This document shows, piece by piece, positions 1-12,479 of a DNA stretch of 64,000 bases. Position 1 is the first letter of the stretch, and each line of letters begins with the position of its first letter. The notes beneath the pieces are model-generated. The model was not told the DNA's origin and searched no databases. It saw only the letters and a program-made list of their open reading frames with translations. A program made the translations under genes and the position numbers. The DNA is from Sinonovacula constricta (taxonomy: Eukaryota > Mollusca > Bivalvia > Cardiida > Solecurtidae). The stretch lies in the NCBI GenBank assembly GCA_007844125.1, contig CM017570.1, positions 50,624,685-50,688,684 on the forward strand, in the 5' to 3' direction.

Positions 1-1075
1 AAACTGATGACATACGTACCTTCGTTTGAAACATAAAGTTACATGAATAATTATTTAAGTTACTGTGCTATTGATAAATTATAATTTTGTTCAATTCTCG
101 TAAGTAAGGTGTTCATATTGTCAATATAGCCATTAATATTAAAATAAATCTACCTATCCATAAGTTTATGATCAGACTTCGCCCCGAAGCTCTCCAAAAT
201 AACATTGAAACTGTGTTTATTACACGCTTAGCTTAATCACACAGTTAATAGCTGATGAACAAATACTCAATCATTTGTAGAATCGGCAAAACAGTTCTTT
301 CTGTCACCAAACTTCTGCTACTTAAAGAAATCAAGTATAACCATTTGGAAAACTTCTGATAAAAAAAAAACAACTAAGAATTTACTTTGGAAAAGTAACA
401 CCGGGCCCGTCATTACAAACACGGTGCATAGTTATTATTAACCTAAGAACACCAAATGACATTACTTCTGAGATTTTGAGAAGCCAGAACTAACAATATA
501 GGAACATTGTTTAAGTCTTACAAATAAAATGTTTGCAAATAAAAGTAAACAAAGTTTTAAACTGATGACATACGAACCTTCGTTTGAGAAATTACGTGAC
601 ATGAATAGTTATTTAAGTTATTGCATTATTTTTTTATATTTATTTTAATAACTTATAATATAATTTATTATAATTTTGTAAACTGCTCTTAAGTAAGGTA
701 TTCATATAATTAATATAGCCATTAATAATTATTATAAATCTACCTATCCGTGGGTTTATGATAAGACCACGCCCCGAAGCTCTCCAAAATAACATTAAAA
801 CTGTGTTCTTTACACGCATTAGCTTAATCATAAAGTTAATAGCTGCTGTACAAATAATCAATAATGTGTAGAATCCGCAAAATAGTTTTCTTTCTGTCCT
901 CAAACGCCCGCTACTTAAAGGAATCAAGTATAACCATTTTGAAAACTTCTGATAAAAAAAAACTATGAATTGTATTTTGAAAAATAGCAACGGACCCGTT
1001 ATTACAAACACAATGCACAGTTATTATAAACCTAAGAAAACCAAATTACTAATTAATTCTGAGAATTTTGAGATG
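1..1075. repeat. ~558-bp tandem duplication (two diverged copies)
   Basis: The sequence beginning AAACTGATGACATACG at 1 recurs at 559, and the two blocks stay colinear through landmarks such as CGCCCCGAAGCTCTCCAAAA (about 181 and 771) and a shared CCTAAGAA block near 441 and 1030. Copy 1 is 1-558, copy 2 is 559 to about 1075. Identity looks around 85 percent, with small indels. The array may continue to the left of the window. No coding sequence is recognised; open frames here are repeat-derived. Confidence 0.85.
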
Positions 1076-2040
1076 CATGATGTCAAACACAAAAATGGTG
1101 TAATCAGTATAATTTAGTCTGTCAAATCTCATCAACCTGATGCCACACATCGATATAGCAACAGATCTTCAAGTTAATGTTCTTTATTTTAGAGAAATAT
1201 TTCGCACTATAATATATAACATCAATTGCATTTAACTATACCCCTATAACCTTCGAAACCAGTTCATTAAGAAAAATACGGTTCACCGTTTAATTCATAT
1301 TTACAATTATAAAAATAGTTTGTTAGTTCAAAAGTGGCTTGGAGAAAAATAAAAACGGCATATGGTGCAGATGAATAATAAAGATAGTTCGTTTATAGAT
1401 GAAGGAGTTATGCCCCTTGAACGCAACGCCTCAATAGTTTCATTTATTGCACATTTATTGCACAATGGCTTGGCGTCTGTTTATTATATAATCGATCATA
1501 AATGGTTCAGATGTTTTATCTGATTGTTCGCTCAACTTGTTTGTATTCAGTCGATTGAGATTGAGTACAAGAATCTTGTTTTTACATTACTTAACATTGC
1601 TTTAATCGTTTAGAAAATACATTATACGCCATAACAGTTGGATATTATTTTTTTAAATTAAAAATACAATATTTCGTAATAAATGTAATCAAACAAAGAA
1701 CATGAAAGCTGGTAATTTCTTTACACAGTACATGTTCTGCATGGAATTACCATACTGAAATATAAATCAAAATGTTCTTATAAACCATAAATGCCTTCCA
1801 TACTGTTATGTTCTTTGTCTTTGTTATCCTGCTTGTTATTATGTTAAGTTCCTAAAACACAACTTCTAATTTCTAATTTCAATACTTTACTACAAAAAGA
1901 ATACCAAACAGCAAAGTTTTAATACTAGCACCGTTGACATTGTGGTCCTAACATAAACTTTTCTTAGATGATATGTCTTTATAACTATATATTCAGAAAT
2001 AATAATAAAAGCTTTCTGGTATTGCTAGATGCAACTATTG
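1076..2040. other. AT-rich sequence without recognised gene
   Basis: About 1 kb of AT-rich DNA. I see no conserved coding frame, RNA gene or repeat family in it. Confidence 0.5.
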
Positions 2041-2049
2041 CTAGATGTT

Positions 2050-2480
2050 TATATGTATATATGTTACACATAGGTCACATAAATGTTACATATAGGTTAC
2101 ACATAGGAGACAAATATGTTACATATAGGTTACATATAGGTCACATATATGTTACATATAGGTTACACATAGGTCACATATATGTTACATATAGGTTACA
2201 CATACGTCACAGATATGCTACATATAGGTTACACATAGCTAACATATATGTTACATATAGGTCACAGATATATTACATATATGATACACATACGTCACAT
2301 ATATGTTACATATAGGTTACACATAGGTCACAGATATGTAACATATAGGTTACACATAGGTCACATATATGTTACATATAGGTTACACATAGTTCACATA
2401 TAAATGTACATGTATATGATACACATAGGTTACACTCAGGTTACATATAGGTTACATATATGATACACAATGGTAACATA
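2050..2480 (+). repeat. 11-bp/33-bp minisatellite
   Basis: Tandem 11-mers of the type GTTACATATAG, GTTACACATAG and GTCACATATAT alternate to make a 33-bp unit repeated about a dozen times, becoming irregular after 2400. Because 33 is divisible by three the array stays open on the plus strand (from 1968) and encodes an 11-residue repeat, but nothing suggests that it is a real protein. Confidence 0.9.
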
Positions 2481-2799
2481 TTTGTACAGATTGCAATTAC
2501 TGTAGCTAAACGCAATTAACATTATGTTAAACAATTAATATATAATACAATTACATATTGTTGCGCGTCTTATTGTTCTGAAAACTATATATGGATAAAC
2601 AATGAAATCAGAGAAAAGCAGTTTAAAAATAAAATAAAGAAAGAAAAAAATCTAATACATTAAGAAAGTTTGTTTATATGTTTATCTTGTGTATATCATC
2701 TGTTTCAATGTTTTAAATTTCAAGTTGTCGTATTTAATTTGTATAATTAAACACGATATATATATCATGAAATAAAACAACAATATTCGATCTCATTTC

Positions 2800-3130
2800 T
2801 TTTATTCCTAATAGGCATTATAGGTTACTGCTATCAATTCATTTAGCCTTATATGTTGTATGTATTCAGCCTTGCTACTAACAAGAACACATTGGACCTC
2901 ATATGTTACTGTTATCGACACATTGGGACTTAAATGTTACTTTTATCAATTCATTGATTCTCATATGTTACCAACTACACATTGGACCTTATCTGTCTCT
3001 GTTATCGATTAATTGATTGTTATATGTTACCAACTCATTGGGCCTTATATTTTATCAACATCAACTCATTGAACCTTATTGGTTACTAACATCAATTAGT
3101 TCGTTCCTATATGTTACCAAAACGAACATC
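2800..3130. repeat. Degenerate ~35-45 bp minisatellite
   Basis: Phrases of the type ACATTGGACCTTATATGTTAC followed by TGTTATCAAT recur about eight times with heavy divergence (for example near 2890, 2925, 2985, 3035 and 3068). This reads as an old tandem array. No gene is visible. Confidence 0.6.
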
Positions 3131-3589
3131 TAACATAATTTCAAAAACAACATTGAGTTATGTGTATGTTTGTTTGGTTGTTTTATAAGTATAAATTACA
3201 AATGACAAACATACAACTAATATTTACGAGAGATCTATACAGTACCAAGATTAACCACTTGCTAAACAATGAAAGCTAAATAGCAATATACATGTACTCA
3301 AATTCCTTACTTTTTCACTTAGCAATATCCAGAAAACTCTGATAAGGGAAATACAAATATTAAATTCCTCAATTACTCATGTTACTATGGCAACATCAAT
3401 CCATCATTGATGAAGGAATACCCCATACTAAGTAAGTTCGACCTAAAAGTATGTGTCTTCATCATGAGCACCACTACGTAATCTTGGTAATACTAAGTTA
3501 ATATTATTTTAAAAACAATAGGTCAGTAAGAAAATGCCCTATTACCACATATATTTAAATCTAAAGTACATCTAGACAAAAGCAAAAAG

Positions 3590-3820
3590 GGCAAAATATA
3601 AAAGTGATATACACAGACACAAGACTTAACACACAAAAACCAAACAGCAACAACAGCAGTTATTACCTTGGAATTGTTAGTCGGCAAAAAGACCGATTAG
3701 GGTGCTTAAACCTGTTTTTTGGAGTGCACCAACCTCGCACATACTGAAGGTTTAAATAACAAACAAACAATGAAAATATGGAATCAAGGTGAGGCAACTA
3801 GCAGTAATCACAGGCATCGG
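3590..3820 (-). mobile_element. 3'-tail fragment of the 22-25 kb RT element
   Basis: The reverse complement matches the tail found at 24800-25085. Shared landmarks are GATGC followed by a TACTG block, the GTGCGAGGTTGG block, AGGTTTAAGCACCC, TTTTGCCGACT and TTCCAAGG, ending in GTGTGTTAAGTC. No RT coding sequence accompanies it, so this is a 5'-truncated copy. Confidence 0.75.
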
Positions 3821-3964
3821 GAGTAAAGACTGATAAAATGAACTAATATACAAACAAAAAAAGTAGTAATACAATGAACTATGAACATATCAATATATAC
3901 AAGCGATAGAATCCTCGGTGACCTAAAAGTTCCAAATGAGAAAACAAAATAACAGGTCTCCTCC

Positions 3965-4075
3965 TAAATGATGTGGCTGATGGTGGTGTGGTTGATGGCT
4001 GTGTGGTTGATAGTGGTGTGGTTGGTGGTGGTGTGGTTGGTGATGGTGTGGTTGATGGTGGTGTAGGTGTTGTGG
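3965..4075. repeat. 15-bp minisatellite
   Basis: Six to seven 15-bp units of the type GTTGATGGTGGTGTG with point differences. The minus strand reads as Thr/Pro-rich or His-rich low complexity, which is an artefact of the array. Confidence 0.8.
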
Positions 4076-4134
4076 AGTAGCGATTACGATCATGGTTTTT
4101 ACCGGTTGCAATTAACAATAAATTCCTCAACGAT

Positions 4135-5820
4135 TATAAAACATGTTTATAGGTTTTGGAAATATTAAACTTAACATGGACATCATTTTAATAATACAGG
4201 GATAATTTGACAAGCAATTACATCAACAAAAGCGTTTTGTCACTGAAAGATAGCACGCATAATCAATATATTATATTCATGTTAAAAAATATCTGAAAAG
4301 CCCATCTTCTATGACTAGAAGTCAAATGTTTTGCATAATAATCAATGTAGTGTAAATACGATACAACTAGATACAAAAATATCCTATTCTATAACTTATG
4401 TATGTCTTACTGTTTGCAGAGTGTAAAGAGATTGTATATTTTGTGTTTGAAAGCAAGGTTTGTGTATATAAAACGATATCAGAAGAAAAAAACGAATTGG
4501 GATATTTAAATTTACAAATGTTTACATTAAACCCATAAACTGCAAACAAGTTTGTACAGGCCCTAAAATTAAAGCATGTTTTCTAAAGTAGGACCTTAGA
4601 CGTGACAATAGTATTAGGCATGCTACTGATCGCATCATAAATAGACAACATACAAAACCGGCAACAGCTAAGCATAAATGCCATTTTATTTTTACAATAA
4701 GTAAACATAACTGTACACAGATAGCAACCATCTTCAAATTTGTTTGAAGAAAAACAATAACGATAACCCTGTAATTAAAAGAACGGGAAAACGATTTATC
4801 ACAGTCTGCGGACGGTGGATGGTTTTAATTATTTTAATTATTTAACGCTCACGAGAAGCATAGTTGTTGTTAGGAAAGTGTTACTTCTATTATTTACAAG
4901 TATACTCTAACGTCGGTTGATAATGTGCCAGAATGAATCTGGTCCTGGCCTGATGCAAAAATAAAATATCTGCTTTAGTTGGTAGGATTTTTGGTAATTA
5001 ACGAACACATAAATTATTGGCGCAGCTCTGGAGAGCGGTACCTATTATGGAATAATTTTTTATGGGGACGATAGTGTAGCTGGCAAAAACAGGAAATCGC
5101 AGTTGATCTGTTAGACTTTTTCAGAGAAATATAATGAGTATTCCGTTTTTGTTCTTTTTACATTGTAGCTTGCAACAATAATGTGAAGCTTGCAATTAAA
5201 AAAAGTAGCCGGTATTTATAGGAATTCGCAGCTGTTTGGCGAAGTATTGTTTAACAAAAGAAACCGTGTATTCCGATGTAAACAATACAGCTTGTTAATA
5301 GAGAACAAGGTAAACAAAAAAGTAGCATCAGAGTTATGGTTCGTTACTGTCAAATGTTTTAGTAATTAATCGACAGTGTATATTTTACTTAAAGCGCATG
5401 CTCTCTACGACGCCTTGGATGTATCACATCCTAGCTATTTCTTGTTAGTTTATAGTGATATAATTGATTGGCAATATAGTGTAAATATAATGTCGGTGGA
5501 CGGCAGCGATAGTTGTTTAGTCTTTGATTTAATTTTCTATGCTAGCAGGAACACAAATGTCGACCCACAACAAACAATACCAACAGAAACAATACACATA
5601 ATTGCATGTGTTGTGAAGTATAATATTATATATGTAGCCATAAACGACAAGTGTGCAACGTGGGCAATGTACTTGTTTAGGAAAATATGAAATCTTCTAA
5701 AGGTAAAGTCATAAACCAATATTTAACTAGCACTCAAATGTATAGACTTCCATTATCACGTACAGTTGACACAATTCTGACTATAATTAAACACATACAG
5801 ACACAAATACGGCATTGGAT
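4135..5820. other. Unassigned AT-rich stretch
   Basis: No conserved domain or repeat is recognised. An open frame at 5376-5690 starts on GTG and has no recognisable family, splice context or ATG, so it is not called a gene. Confidence 0.5.
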
Positions 5821-5824
5821 GGCC

Positions 5825-6100
5825 AACAGAGGTGTTGCAGCGTCAGGCAAGACAAGACCGACTAGGGTGGTGTTGAAAGGACAGGCGAGCAAGTTACTGG
5901 GCTGTTGAAGCGGCATGGGAGACCAGAACGACTAGGGTGGTGTTGAAAGGGTAAGCAAGGGAAGATTACTGGGCTGTTGAAGCAGCAGTGGAGAGAAAGG
6001 GTCGAATGGAGTAGTGTTGAAGCGGTAAGAAAAAAGGGGCCGACTGGGATTTTGAAGAGGTTTGCAAGGAAGGGCCGACTGGAGTGTTGAGGCAGTTGGC
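5825..6100. repeat. Degenerate ~70-bp repeat
   Basis: The block CGACTAGGGTGGTGTTGAAAGG occurs at about 5859 and 5929, a 70-bp offset. Weaker relatives containing GGGCCGACTGG and TGTTGAAG follow to about 6100. It is G-rich compared with its surroundings. Similarity of CCGACT blocks to the retroelement tail may be coincidental. Confidence 0.55.
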
Positions 6101-6239
6101 ATCTGTCAAATAACATACTTTTTCAACTAGCATGTAACATGTTATCTGTTTGTTAAAGATATTCAATACAAAAAAGTTAAAGCTACATTTGTGATAATAA
6201 ACGATCCACTGGCTTAAAGCAAAAAAAAAAAATACTATC

Positions 6240-6785
6240 GAAATAATAACACATGATGTCTATAATAGCACACTATGTCTATAATAACACACTATGTATA
6301 TAATAGAACAATATGTCTATAATAACACACTATGTCTATAATAGAACACGATGTCTATAATAACACACTATGTCTAAAATAACACACTATGTCTATAATA
6401 ACACACTATGTCTATAATAGAACAATATGTCTATAATAACACACTATGTCTATAATAGCACACGATGTCTATAATAACACACTATGTCTATAATAGAACA
6501 ATATGTCTATAATAACACACTATGTCTATAATAGAACAATATGTCTATAATAACACACTATGTCTATAATAGCACACGATGTCTATAATAACACACTATG
6601 TCTAAAATAACACACTATGTCTATAATAACACACTATGTCTATAATAGAACAATATGTCTATAATAACACACTATGTCTATAATAGCACACGATGTCTAT
6701 AATAACACACTATGTCTATAATAGAACAATATGTCTATAATAACACACTATGTCTATAATAGCACACTATGTCTATAATAGAACA
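6240..6785. repeat. 19-bp satellite with 228-bp higher-order period
   Basis: About 28 tandem copies of a 19-mer of the type ATGTCTATAATAACACACT, with variants carrying AGAACAAT, AGCACACG or CTAAAATAAC. The rare CTAAAATAAC variant occurs at 6373 and 6601, exactly 228 bp (12 x 19) apart, and the order of the other variants repeats around it. That is a nested higher-order repeat. No coding role is seen. Confidence 0.9.
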
Positions 6786-6799
6786 ACATGTGTACAGGA

Positions 6800-7366
6800 G
6801 TATTGTAAAGTATGTCTATCAGTCAAGGGAATGTACAGCAAAAGCCATGACCGCGTATTTTGCTTCATTATCGTCCGCCTGTGAGCTTTGTTCAAAAGAC
6901 AATGATAGTGCTTATAACGTATAAAATTCTAGAGTTGTGTTTTCCCCATTTATATAACATCGACAATACTTTTAGCATAATGCTATTCTAGAGCATGTAC
7001 TATTTGGAACAAAACGACAGAGTGTATCCGATCAACATTGAAAATACACAAACACTTCTAATTGCAATACATAAATTCAATACATTATAGAATGTTTTAT
7101 ATTAACACTCGGAACGAATGAAATGTTGAAAAGATAAATATTGCTAATGGTTTATGGTTAAGAGTTAGCAAATTATGCACAATTGTACATCTTACTTAAG
7201 TAAAACAAACAGTATGGATATCTCACCATACGCCTTTTTTAAAGGGACGTTGTATAATGACCTCCTTAAATTTGGCAATATGTTTGCATCTTTTGGATCT
7301 GTTGTTTGATACAGTTATATTTAGAAACACCACATGTTATGTATTTATTTTACATCCTCCTTCGTT
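6800..7366. other. Flank downstream of the Mab-21-like gene
   Basis: AT-rich sequence with no recognised coding frame. It lies 3' of the minus-strand gene that ends at 7367 and may include its 3' UTR; no polyadenylation site is assigned with confidence. Confidence 0.4.
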
Positions 7367-8855
7367 TTATCCACTGTTCCTTTCTATTCTACGTCGGTAT
7401 ATAACATTAAGTTCTGTCGATAATGTTTCAAGAGACCAGCCATGCTTAAAAACGATATCTGCATTGGTGAGTAAAAGTTGTATCTCGTTAATTAACATAC
7501 TGACGACAAACATGTACACGAATTTTGACAGGTACGACACTTTTTTTATCTTTCTTGTAAGTAGATTATGTGAATCATAAAGGAAATGTGGTATACAACC
7601 ATTCATACACATTTTGGACAAACTGTGTAACATAGCGTGGAGGCAGCCTTTAACGAACTCTTCAGAGGAGGCACATTTTTTTTTAAATGAAGCAGGAACA
7701 CTGTCTTCAGCATATAACTTGTTATGAACGACACAAACCTTGAATCGAGCATAAAAAAAACTTAAGCAACTTGTAGGCATCCAAATGCATCTCACTAGAC
7801 CGCTTGATCAGTGCCTGTTCTAGCAACATCGTAGATACCTTCCAACAGAATCTATGCTTTTCTTTATGACATCTTTTTGGCACAATATATCTTACATGTG
7901 AAAGTCCCTTTGACATCTTGTCTTGTGAATGAAAGTGTTCTATCGACTTAAACACACGTACATGTTCCTCGTGAAAGGAGTCACACTTATACTCATATGC
8001 AGGTAGAAAATCTACATCAACTTTAAATGCACAGTCACCGAAACCTCCAAAGTTTTTCGATGAATCTTTCTGTTGAACCTTTCTCACCCAGACGAACTTG
8101 AAATGACTACTACTGAGCCTGTAGTCAAATTTGGTTCCACCTACCCTCAAATGTAACAGACTTCCTGATTTAGTGTCTATTATTCTTTGAGAGGCTCTGA
8201 GATACTCGTTACTTAACACCTCCTTCCAATAACTAGGGTCATGTGACAGTGTAGGTGTCGCCAGTATCTCGTGTGCACCGGCCTTCGATGAAAGACTTTG
8301 TCCTTGAACCTCCCATTTGTCAATTATGTTAAAAACTGTAAATCTGAAAGAGGTTGCCAGTAAATATACATCAACGAAATTCTCGTCATGAGCATGATTT
8401 TCTAATGTTTGTACTTGTTTTGTTTTGTTTTTATCCAACACTTGTATAAAACCCGGACAGTATTCCTGATTCACAAACGCCATCTCATTGCCAGACATAA
8501 TTGCAAGATAGTCGAATTCGACAAAATAGTCTTGTTCTGAAGAAGGATTTTTGATCACGCGATGAAATTGACACAACCGCGTATTCTCAGCCATATTTCC
8601 GCCTTGCACGAGTTTTTCTATTCTAAACGGCAAACGTTGAAATTCATTCTCTTCAATCAGCTTGGTTAGATATTTCTCAACAGCCCCTCTTAGGTCTAAC
8701 ATTTCCTGACAGTTGACATCTATGAAATACGCCTTTTTGAGTTCTTCATATATTTTATCTTCGACGGTTTTTCTAGAGCGAGACTTCCTAGACAACGAAT
8801 CGTCATTTGATTGGGTGTCGTCTAGTATATTTGAGGCAATTGTTGTCAGTCTCGA
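7367..8855 (-). CDS. Mab-21-like / cGAS-like nucleotidyltransferase-fold protein, frame broken once
   Basis: The product resembles the Mab-21/cGLR superfamily, whose nucleotidyltransferase-fold members include cGAS-type nucleic-acid sensors and developmental Mab-21 proteins. Numbering from the TTG codon at 8795, a Gly-Gly pair (65-66) stands in the usual G[GS] position, EFD (E93, D95) gives the first acidic pair, and VDVDFLPAYE (D260/D262) gives the third. W318 begins the conserved C-terminal helical region. At the eight-A run 7753-7760 the frame shifts by one. The second frame then continues about 128 residues to the stop at 7367-7369 and carries the family's PHFLYDSHNLL-type segment. The complete product would be about 475 residues. 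No in-frame ATG exists between 8795 and the upstream stop near 8856, while TACTAG at about 8823 can serve as a splice acceptor, so an earlier exon is likely. The break may be a homopolymer sequencing error or a real mutation. Active-site acids are kept, but which nucleotide it would make is unknown. Confidence 0.85.
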
Positions 8856-8879
8856 CTATTACCTATATTGGTTGTGTGT

Positions 8880-10840
8880 GTGTCGCGTGGGAAGGATGGG
8901 TTAGGGTTCTTCTGCAAGGAATAAATATATAAATATGAATGTTTAATTGCATATTAATGTAAAAACAATTACAATTACTCATGTTTTGACTTTGTACTTT
9001 TGTTCTGTAAACGTCGATATATAATAACAAAATAAGAAATAAAAATGAAAAGAAGGAAGTGGGTGCATACTTGTGTATTGGTGCAATGTAACTAAATTAC
9101 AACACAACAAACATAATGCTCATAAACAGATAGACTGTATTTACATATATATTCAAGCTAACAAATAATATTTGAATAAGTTCGCATAGAGAAACGGTTG
9201 GCAATAAATGTCAGTCCGAGTTTCAATTAACGCCTCAAATAAGATGTCTGTGGCTTTAGCCTGTGACTGAAACATTTTCATGGTGACAAGCTATTTGTTT
9301 CTCACGTATTACATGCTACTTCAAAGAAAGATAATTGCAGGTGTCGTTAGACATTTGAGTCATTACTTCAAATAATTTGTATAAAACATTCATAACGATA
9401 ATGATGATGATGACGACGACGACGACGATGATGATAATGATGATGATGTTGATATTGATGTTGATCTATGTACCGATACGTATATTTGTACATTTTTTAA
9501 TTTTTATAAATTAGAAGGGTATTTCCCTGCATATATCCTTATGCCAAAAACTCGTAGCTGAAAAACCACCACTTTATATATAGTTACTTATACACATTTA
9601 TAAAATGGTTTCGGTTCTGAATATTTCGATTAAACCTGCGACTCTTACCTGCATTTTCGACGTGATGCACTAAATTCTATTCAACGACCACTTCAAGTAC
9701 AATTTCGGCCAGCATACAATATGCAATGGCTACAACTGGCGGTAAATACAATACAAACATGTGTATGGAAAATATATCTCGATATGTGCGAAGTTGACAA
9801 GAGATTGAAAAGTATAATATACCTGCCACGCTTATAATGTTTATATTAGGAAATAAGACAAAGTCTTATGAGCATTGCAACATATTCCAAAATTTGAAAA
9901 GGAACACAACAAAGGTATTTACATAAAAGCCAAATGTTAAAGTAACTTTAAATAAAATCATATGCTCATTTCAAGCTAAATATGTATCGTGTATGTTTTA
10001 AATGAATATGACATGTTTTAAACTACAAGCAAAGACGTGTCACGACATGTAACATATCCAAACAAGCAGATTTCTCTATAACCTTGTTTTTCAAATAGAC
10101 CTGCTCTGGGCTAGTATATTTTTCTTGAAAAAAACTACTTCACTAGTTTCATGGTGACCTATTTATGTCATATTATGTAGAATTCTTGTAGAAAGAAATG
10201 AAAATTTAAATATTTCACGGAAAATATGTTTTTCTTTAAATACAAATGAATTGCCAAAGACTTGGTAATCCAAATCTGCTAAATGTCAGTTTAAATAACA
10301 TGAATGTATTCAGATTGTAAACATGTTTTTATAGTAAGGTATAAACGGTATCAAAGTATTATCAAAATTGTTCCATGGATCTAATCTTGTGTTTTCAACT
10401 CAAAATCGTCGGGTACTTCTAATTATTAAATGCATTAGCCTATAAAGGATTTTACCAGCATATCCGAACGGTTCTCTGGTTTATTTGCCATCTAAAGATG
10501 TATTCTGTCTCTTTTTGTCCGTACTTAAAATCCTCTTCAGGTACCTCCTTCTTTGTCGAAATGTGTGTGCTACAAATGAACTAAATAATGTAAAGTACTT
10601 AAACACTGCCAACTTGATTCATCGGTTAATTGGGTATTTCCATGTGAAGTTAAAAAAGGTTAAAAAGGTTTTAGATATACTCATAAATCACACGTCTTAA
10701 CAATTGCAGTTTCCAATAATATAGATATGCAGTACCAATGTTATAAACTTGCAAGTTTTGTAGAACAGTTGTTTAAAATATGTAAGTTGTATTAATATTT
10801 CCATTCAGTCAGTAAGCAATTAGTGTCAAGAGGTGCTGTT
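8880..10840. other. Long AT-rich intergenic or intronic stretch with GAT/GAC microsatellite
   Basis: Contains a short GAT/GAC trinucleotide tract at about 9394-9460. Otherwise it is AT-rich sequence with no recognised gene. The 5' exon of the Mab-21-like gene could lie here but I cannot place it. Confidence 0.5.
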
Positions 10841-10844
10841 CCTC

Positions 10845-11830
10845 AGACAGTGCATAAGTGCATTCAGGCATTGATAAATATTTGTTTAAAGACCCTGTCT
10901 CTCAGATTCATTCAGGCACTGATCAATACTTGTTTAAAGACCCTGTCTCTCAGATTGTGTATACATTCATTCAGGCACTGATCAATATTTGTTTAAAGAC
11001 CCTGTCTCTCAGATTGTGTATACATTCATTCAGGCACTGATCAATATTTGTTTAAAGACCCTGTCTCTCAGATTGTGTATACATTCATTCAGGCACTGAT
11101 CAATACTTGTTTAAAGACCCTGTCTCTCAGATTGTGTATACATTCATTCAGGCACTGATCAATACTTGTTTAAAGACCCTGTCTCTCAGATTGTGTATAC
11201 ATTCATTCAGGCACTGATCAATACTTGTTTAAAGACCCTGTCTCTCAGATTGTGTATACATTCATTCAGGCACTGATCAATACTTGTTTAAAGACCCTGT
11301 CTCTCAGATTGTGTATACATTCATTCAGGCACTGATCAATATTTGTTTAAAGACCCTGTCTCTCAGATTGTGTATACATTCATTCAGGCACTGATCAATA
11401 CTTGTTTAAAGACCCTGTCTCTCAGATTGTGTATACATTCATTCAGGCATTGATAAATATTTGTTTAAAGACCCTGTCTCTCAGATTGTGTATACATTCA
11501 TTCAGGCACTGATCAATACTTGTTTAAAGCCCCTGTCTTTTAGATTGTGAATACGTGCATTCAGTCACTGATCGACAACTGTTTAAAGGTCTTGTCCCTC
11601 TGCTTGTGAATACGTGCATTTAGGCACTGATCGATATTTGTTTAAATCACCTGTCCATCTGTTTGTGAATACGTGCAGTCAGTCACTGATCAATAACTGT
11701 TTAAAGGTCCTGTCCCTCAGACAGTGCATCCGTACATTCAGTCACTGATCAATAACTGTTTAAAGGTATTGTCCCTCTGTTTGTGAATACGTGCATTCAG
11801 TCACTGATCAATAACTGTTTAAAGGCCATG
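10845..11830 (+). repeat. 59-bp minisatellite
   Basis: From 10858 to about 11545 a 59-bp unit (CATTCAGGCACTGATCAATA, then TTGTTTAAAGACCCTGTCTC) recurs about 11 times, nearly identical; the first two units are shorter. From 11545 to 11830 more diverged units follow, with AATACGTGCATTCAGTCACT and AACTGTTTAAAGGT. The gradient from perfect to decayed copies suggests recent expansion at the left and centre. Confidence 0.92.
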
Positions 11831-11960
11831 TCCTCACGGGTTTGTTCTTACTTGTACATTTGGCTGGCATGTAAATGCCTTTGTTCTGTGCCTTATCAAG
11901 TTGTTGTCTATGGTACAATGCTCATAGGACTTATATATTCATATTTTGCTTCTTATTACT
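11825..11960 (+). repeat. Dispersed repeat, copy 1
   Basis: Matches 13795-13935 in the same orientation. Shared blocks are GGCATGTAAATGCC, CTTTGTTCTGTGCCTT and CTCATAGGACTT, followed by an AT-rich end. Its family is unknown. Confidence 0.7.
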
Positions 11961-12319
11961 TGTAAATATTGACTTGTTTGCAATCATTTTATGTAGTAAA
12001 TTTTGACATTTGTAAAACCAAATAGTGAGCATCGGTATTGAATATATTGGTTTATACAAATCATTGCTGAAACATAAACGTTTGACATCGTAAACATTTC
12101 ATTTGCTACATCTGCTCAATGTCAATAGATATCTTTCAAAGTAAAATTGATTTTTATTAATATATATCTTAAATAATTTACTTACTTATTGTGCTTAAAA
12201 TATATTTTGATACAACTAATCTGTATTTCACTGAACCCTTGGTATATGTTTAGTATTTTATGGTATGTTTTTATTTATATTTTTTGTTACATTGTACCGA
12301 CAAGAGTATGGTTACATTG

Positions 12320-12470
12320 GTGACGTCTAGCATATTATTGGTGAAGGAAGACCCTAGATTTATGTCTAGGCAGAACCACCGGCACACAGCAGGTAAGCTG
12401 TTTAACGTTCCCACCTGATAGTTTATGTCTTGACTGGGACTCGAACACATGCATTTGGGGGCTAACATAC
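12320..12470 (-). mobile_element. tRNA-derived SINE fragment
   Basis: The reverse complement has a box-B-like GTTCGAGTCCCAG (about 12425-12437), then GTTCTGCCTAGACATAAATC and GGTCTTCCTTCACCAAT, the same body sequence as the SINEs at 25.8, 26.9, 56.2 and 63 kb. The tRNA head upstream of box B is not clear. Confidence 0.7.
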
Positions 12471-12479
12471 ATGTGGACT

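Noticed and set aside
5376..5690. 104-residue plus-strand frame
   Set aside because: GTG start and no motif or splice context; length not exceptional for this composition.
6240..6785. CRISPR-like array of short repeats
   Set aside because: Units are contiguous with no unique spacers, and the genome is eukaryotic. The same holds for the arrays at 10.9, 20.2, 48.4 and 57.5 kb.
8880..8910. Telomere-like GGGTTAGGGTT at about 8897
   Set aside because: Fewer than two units; no interstitial telomere array.
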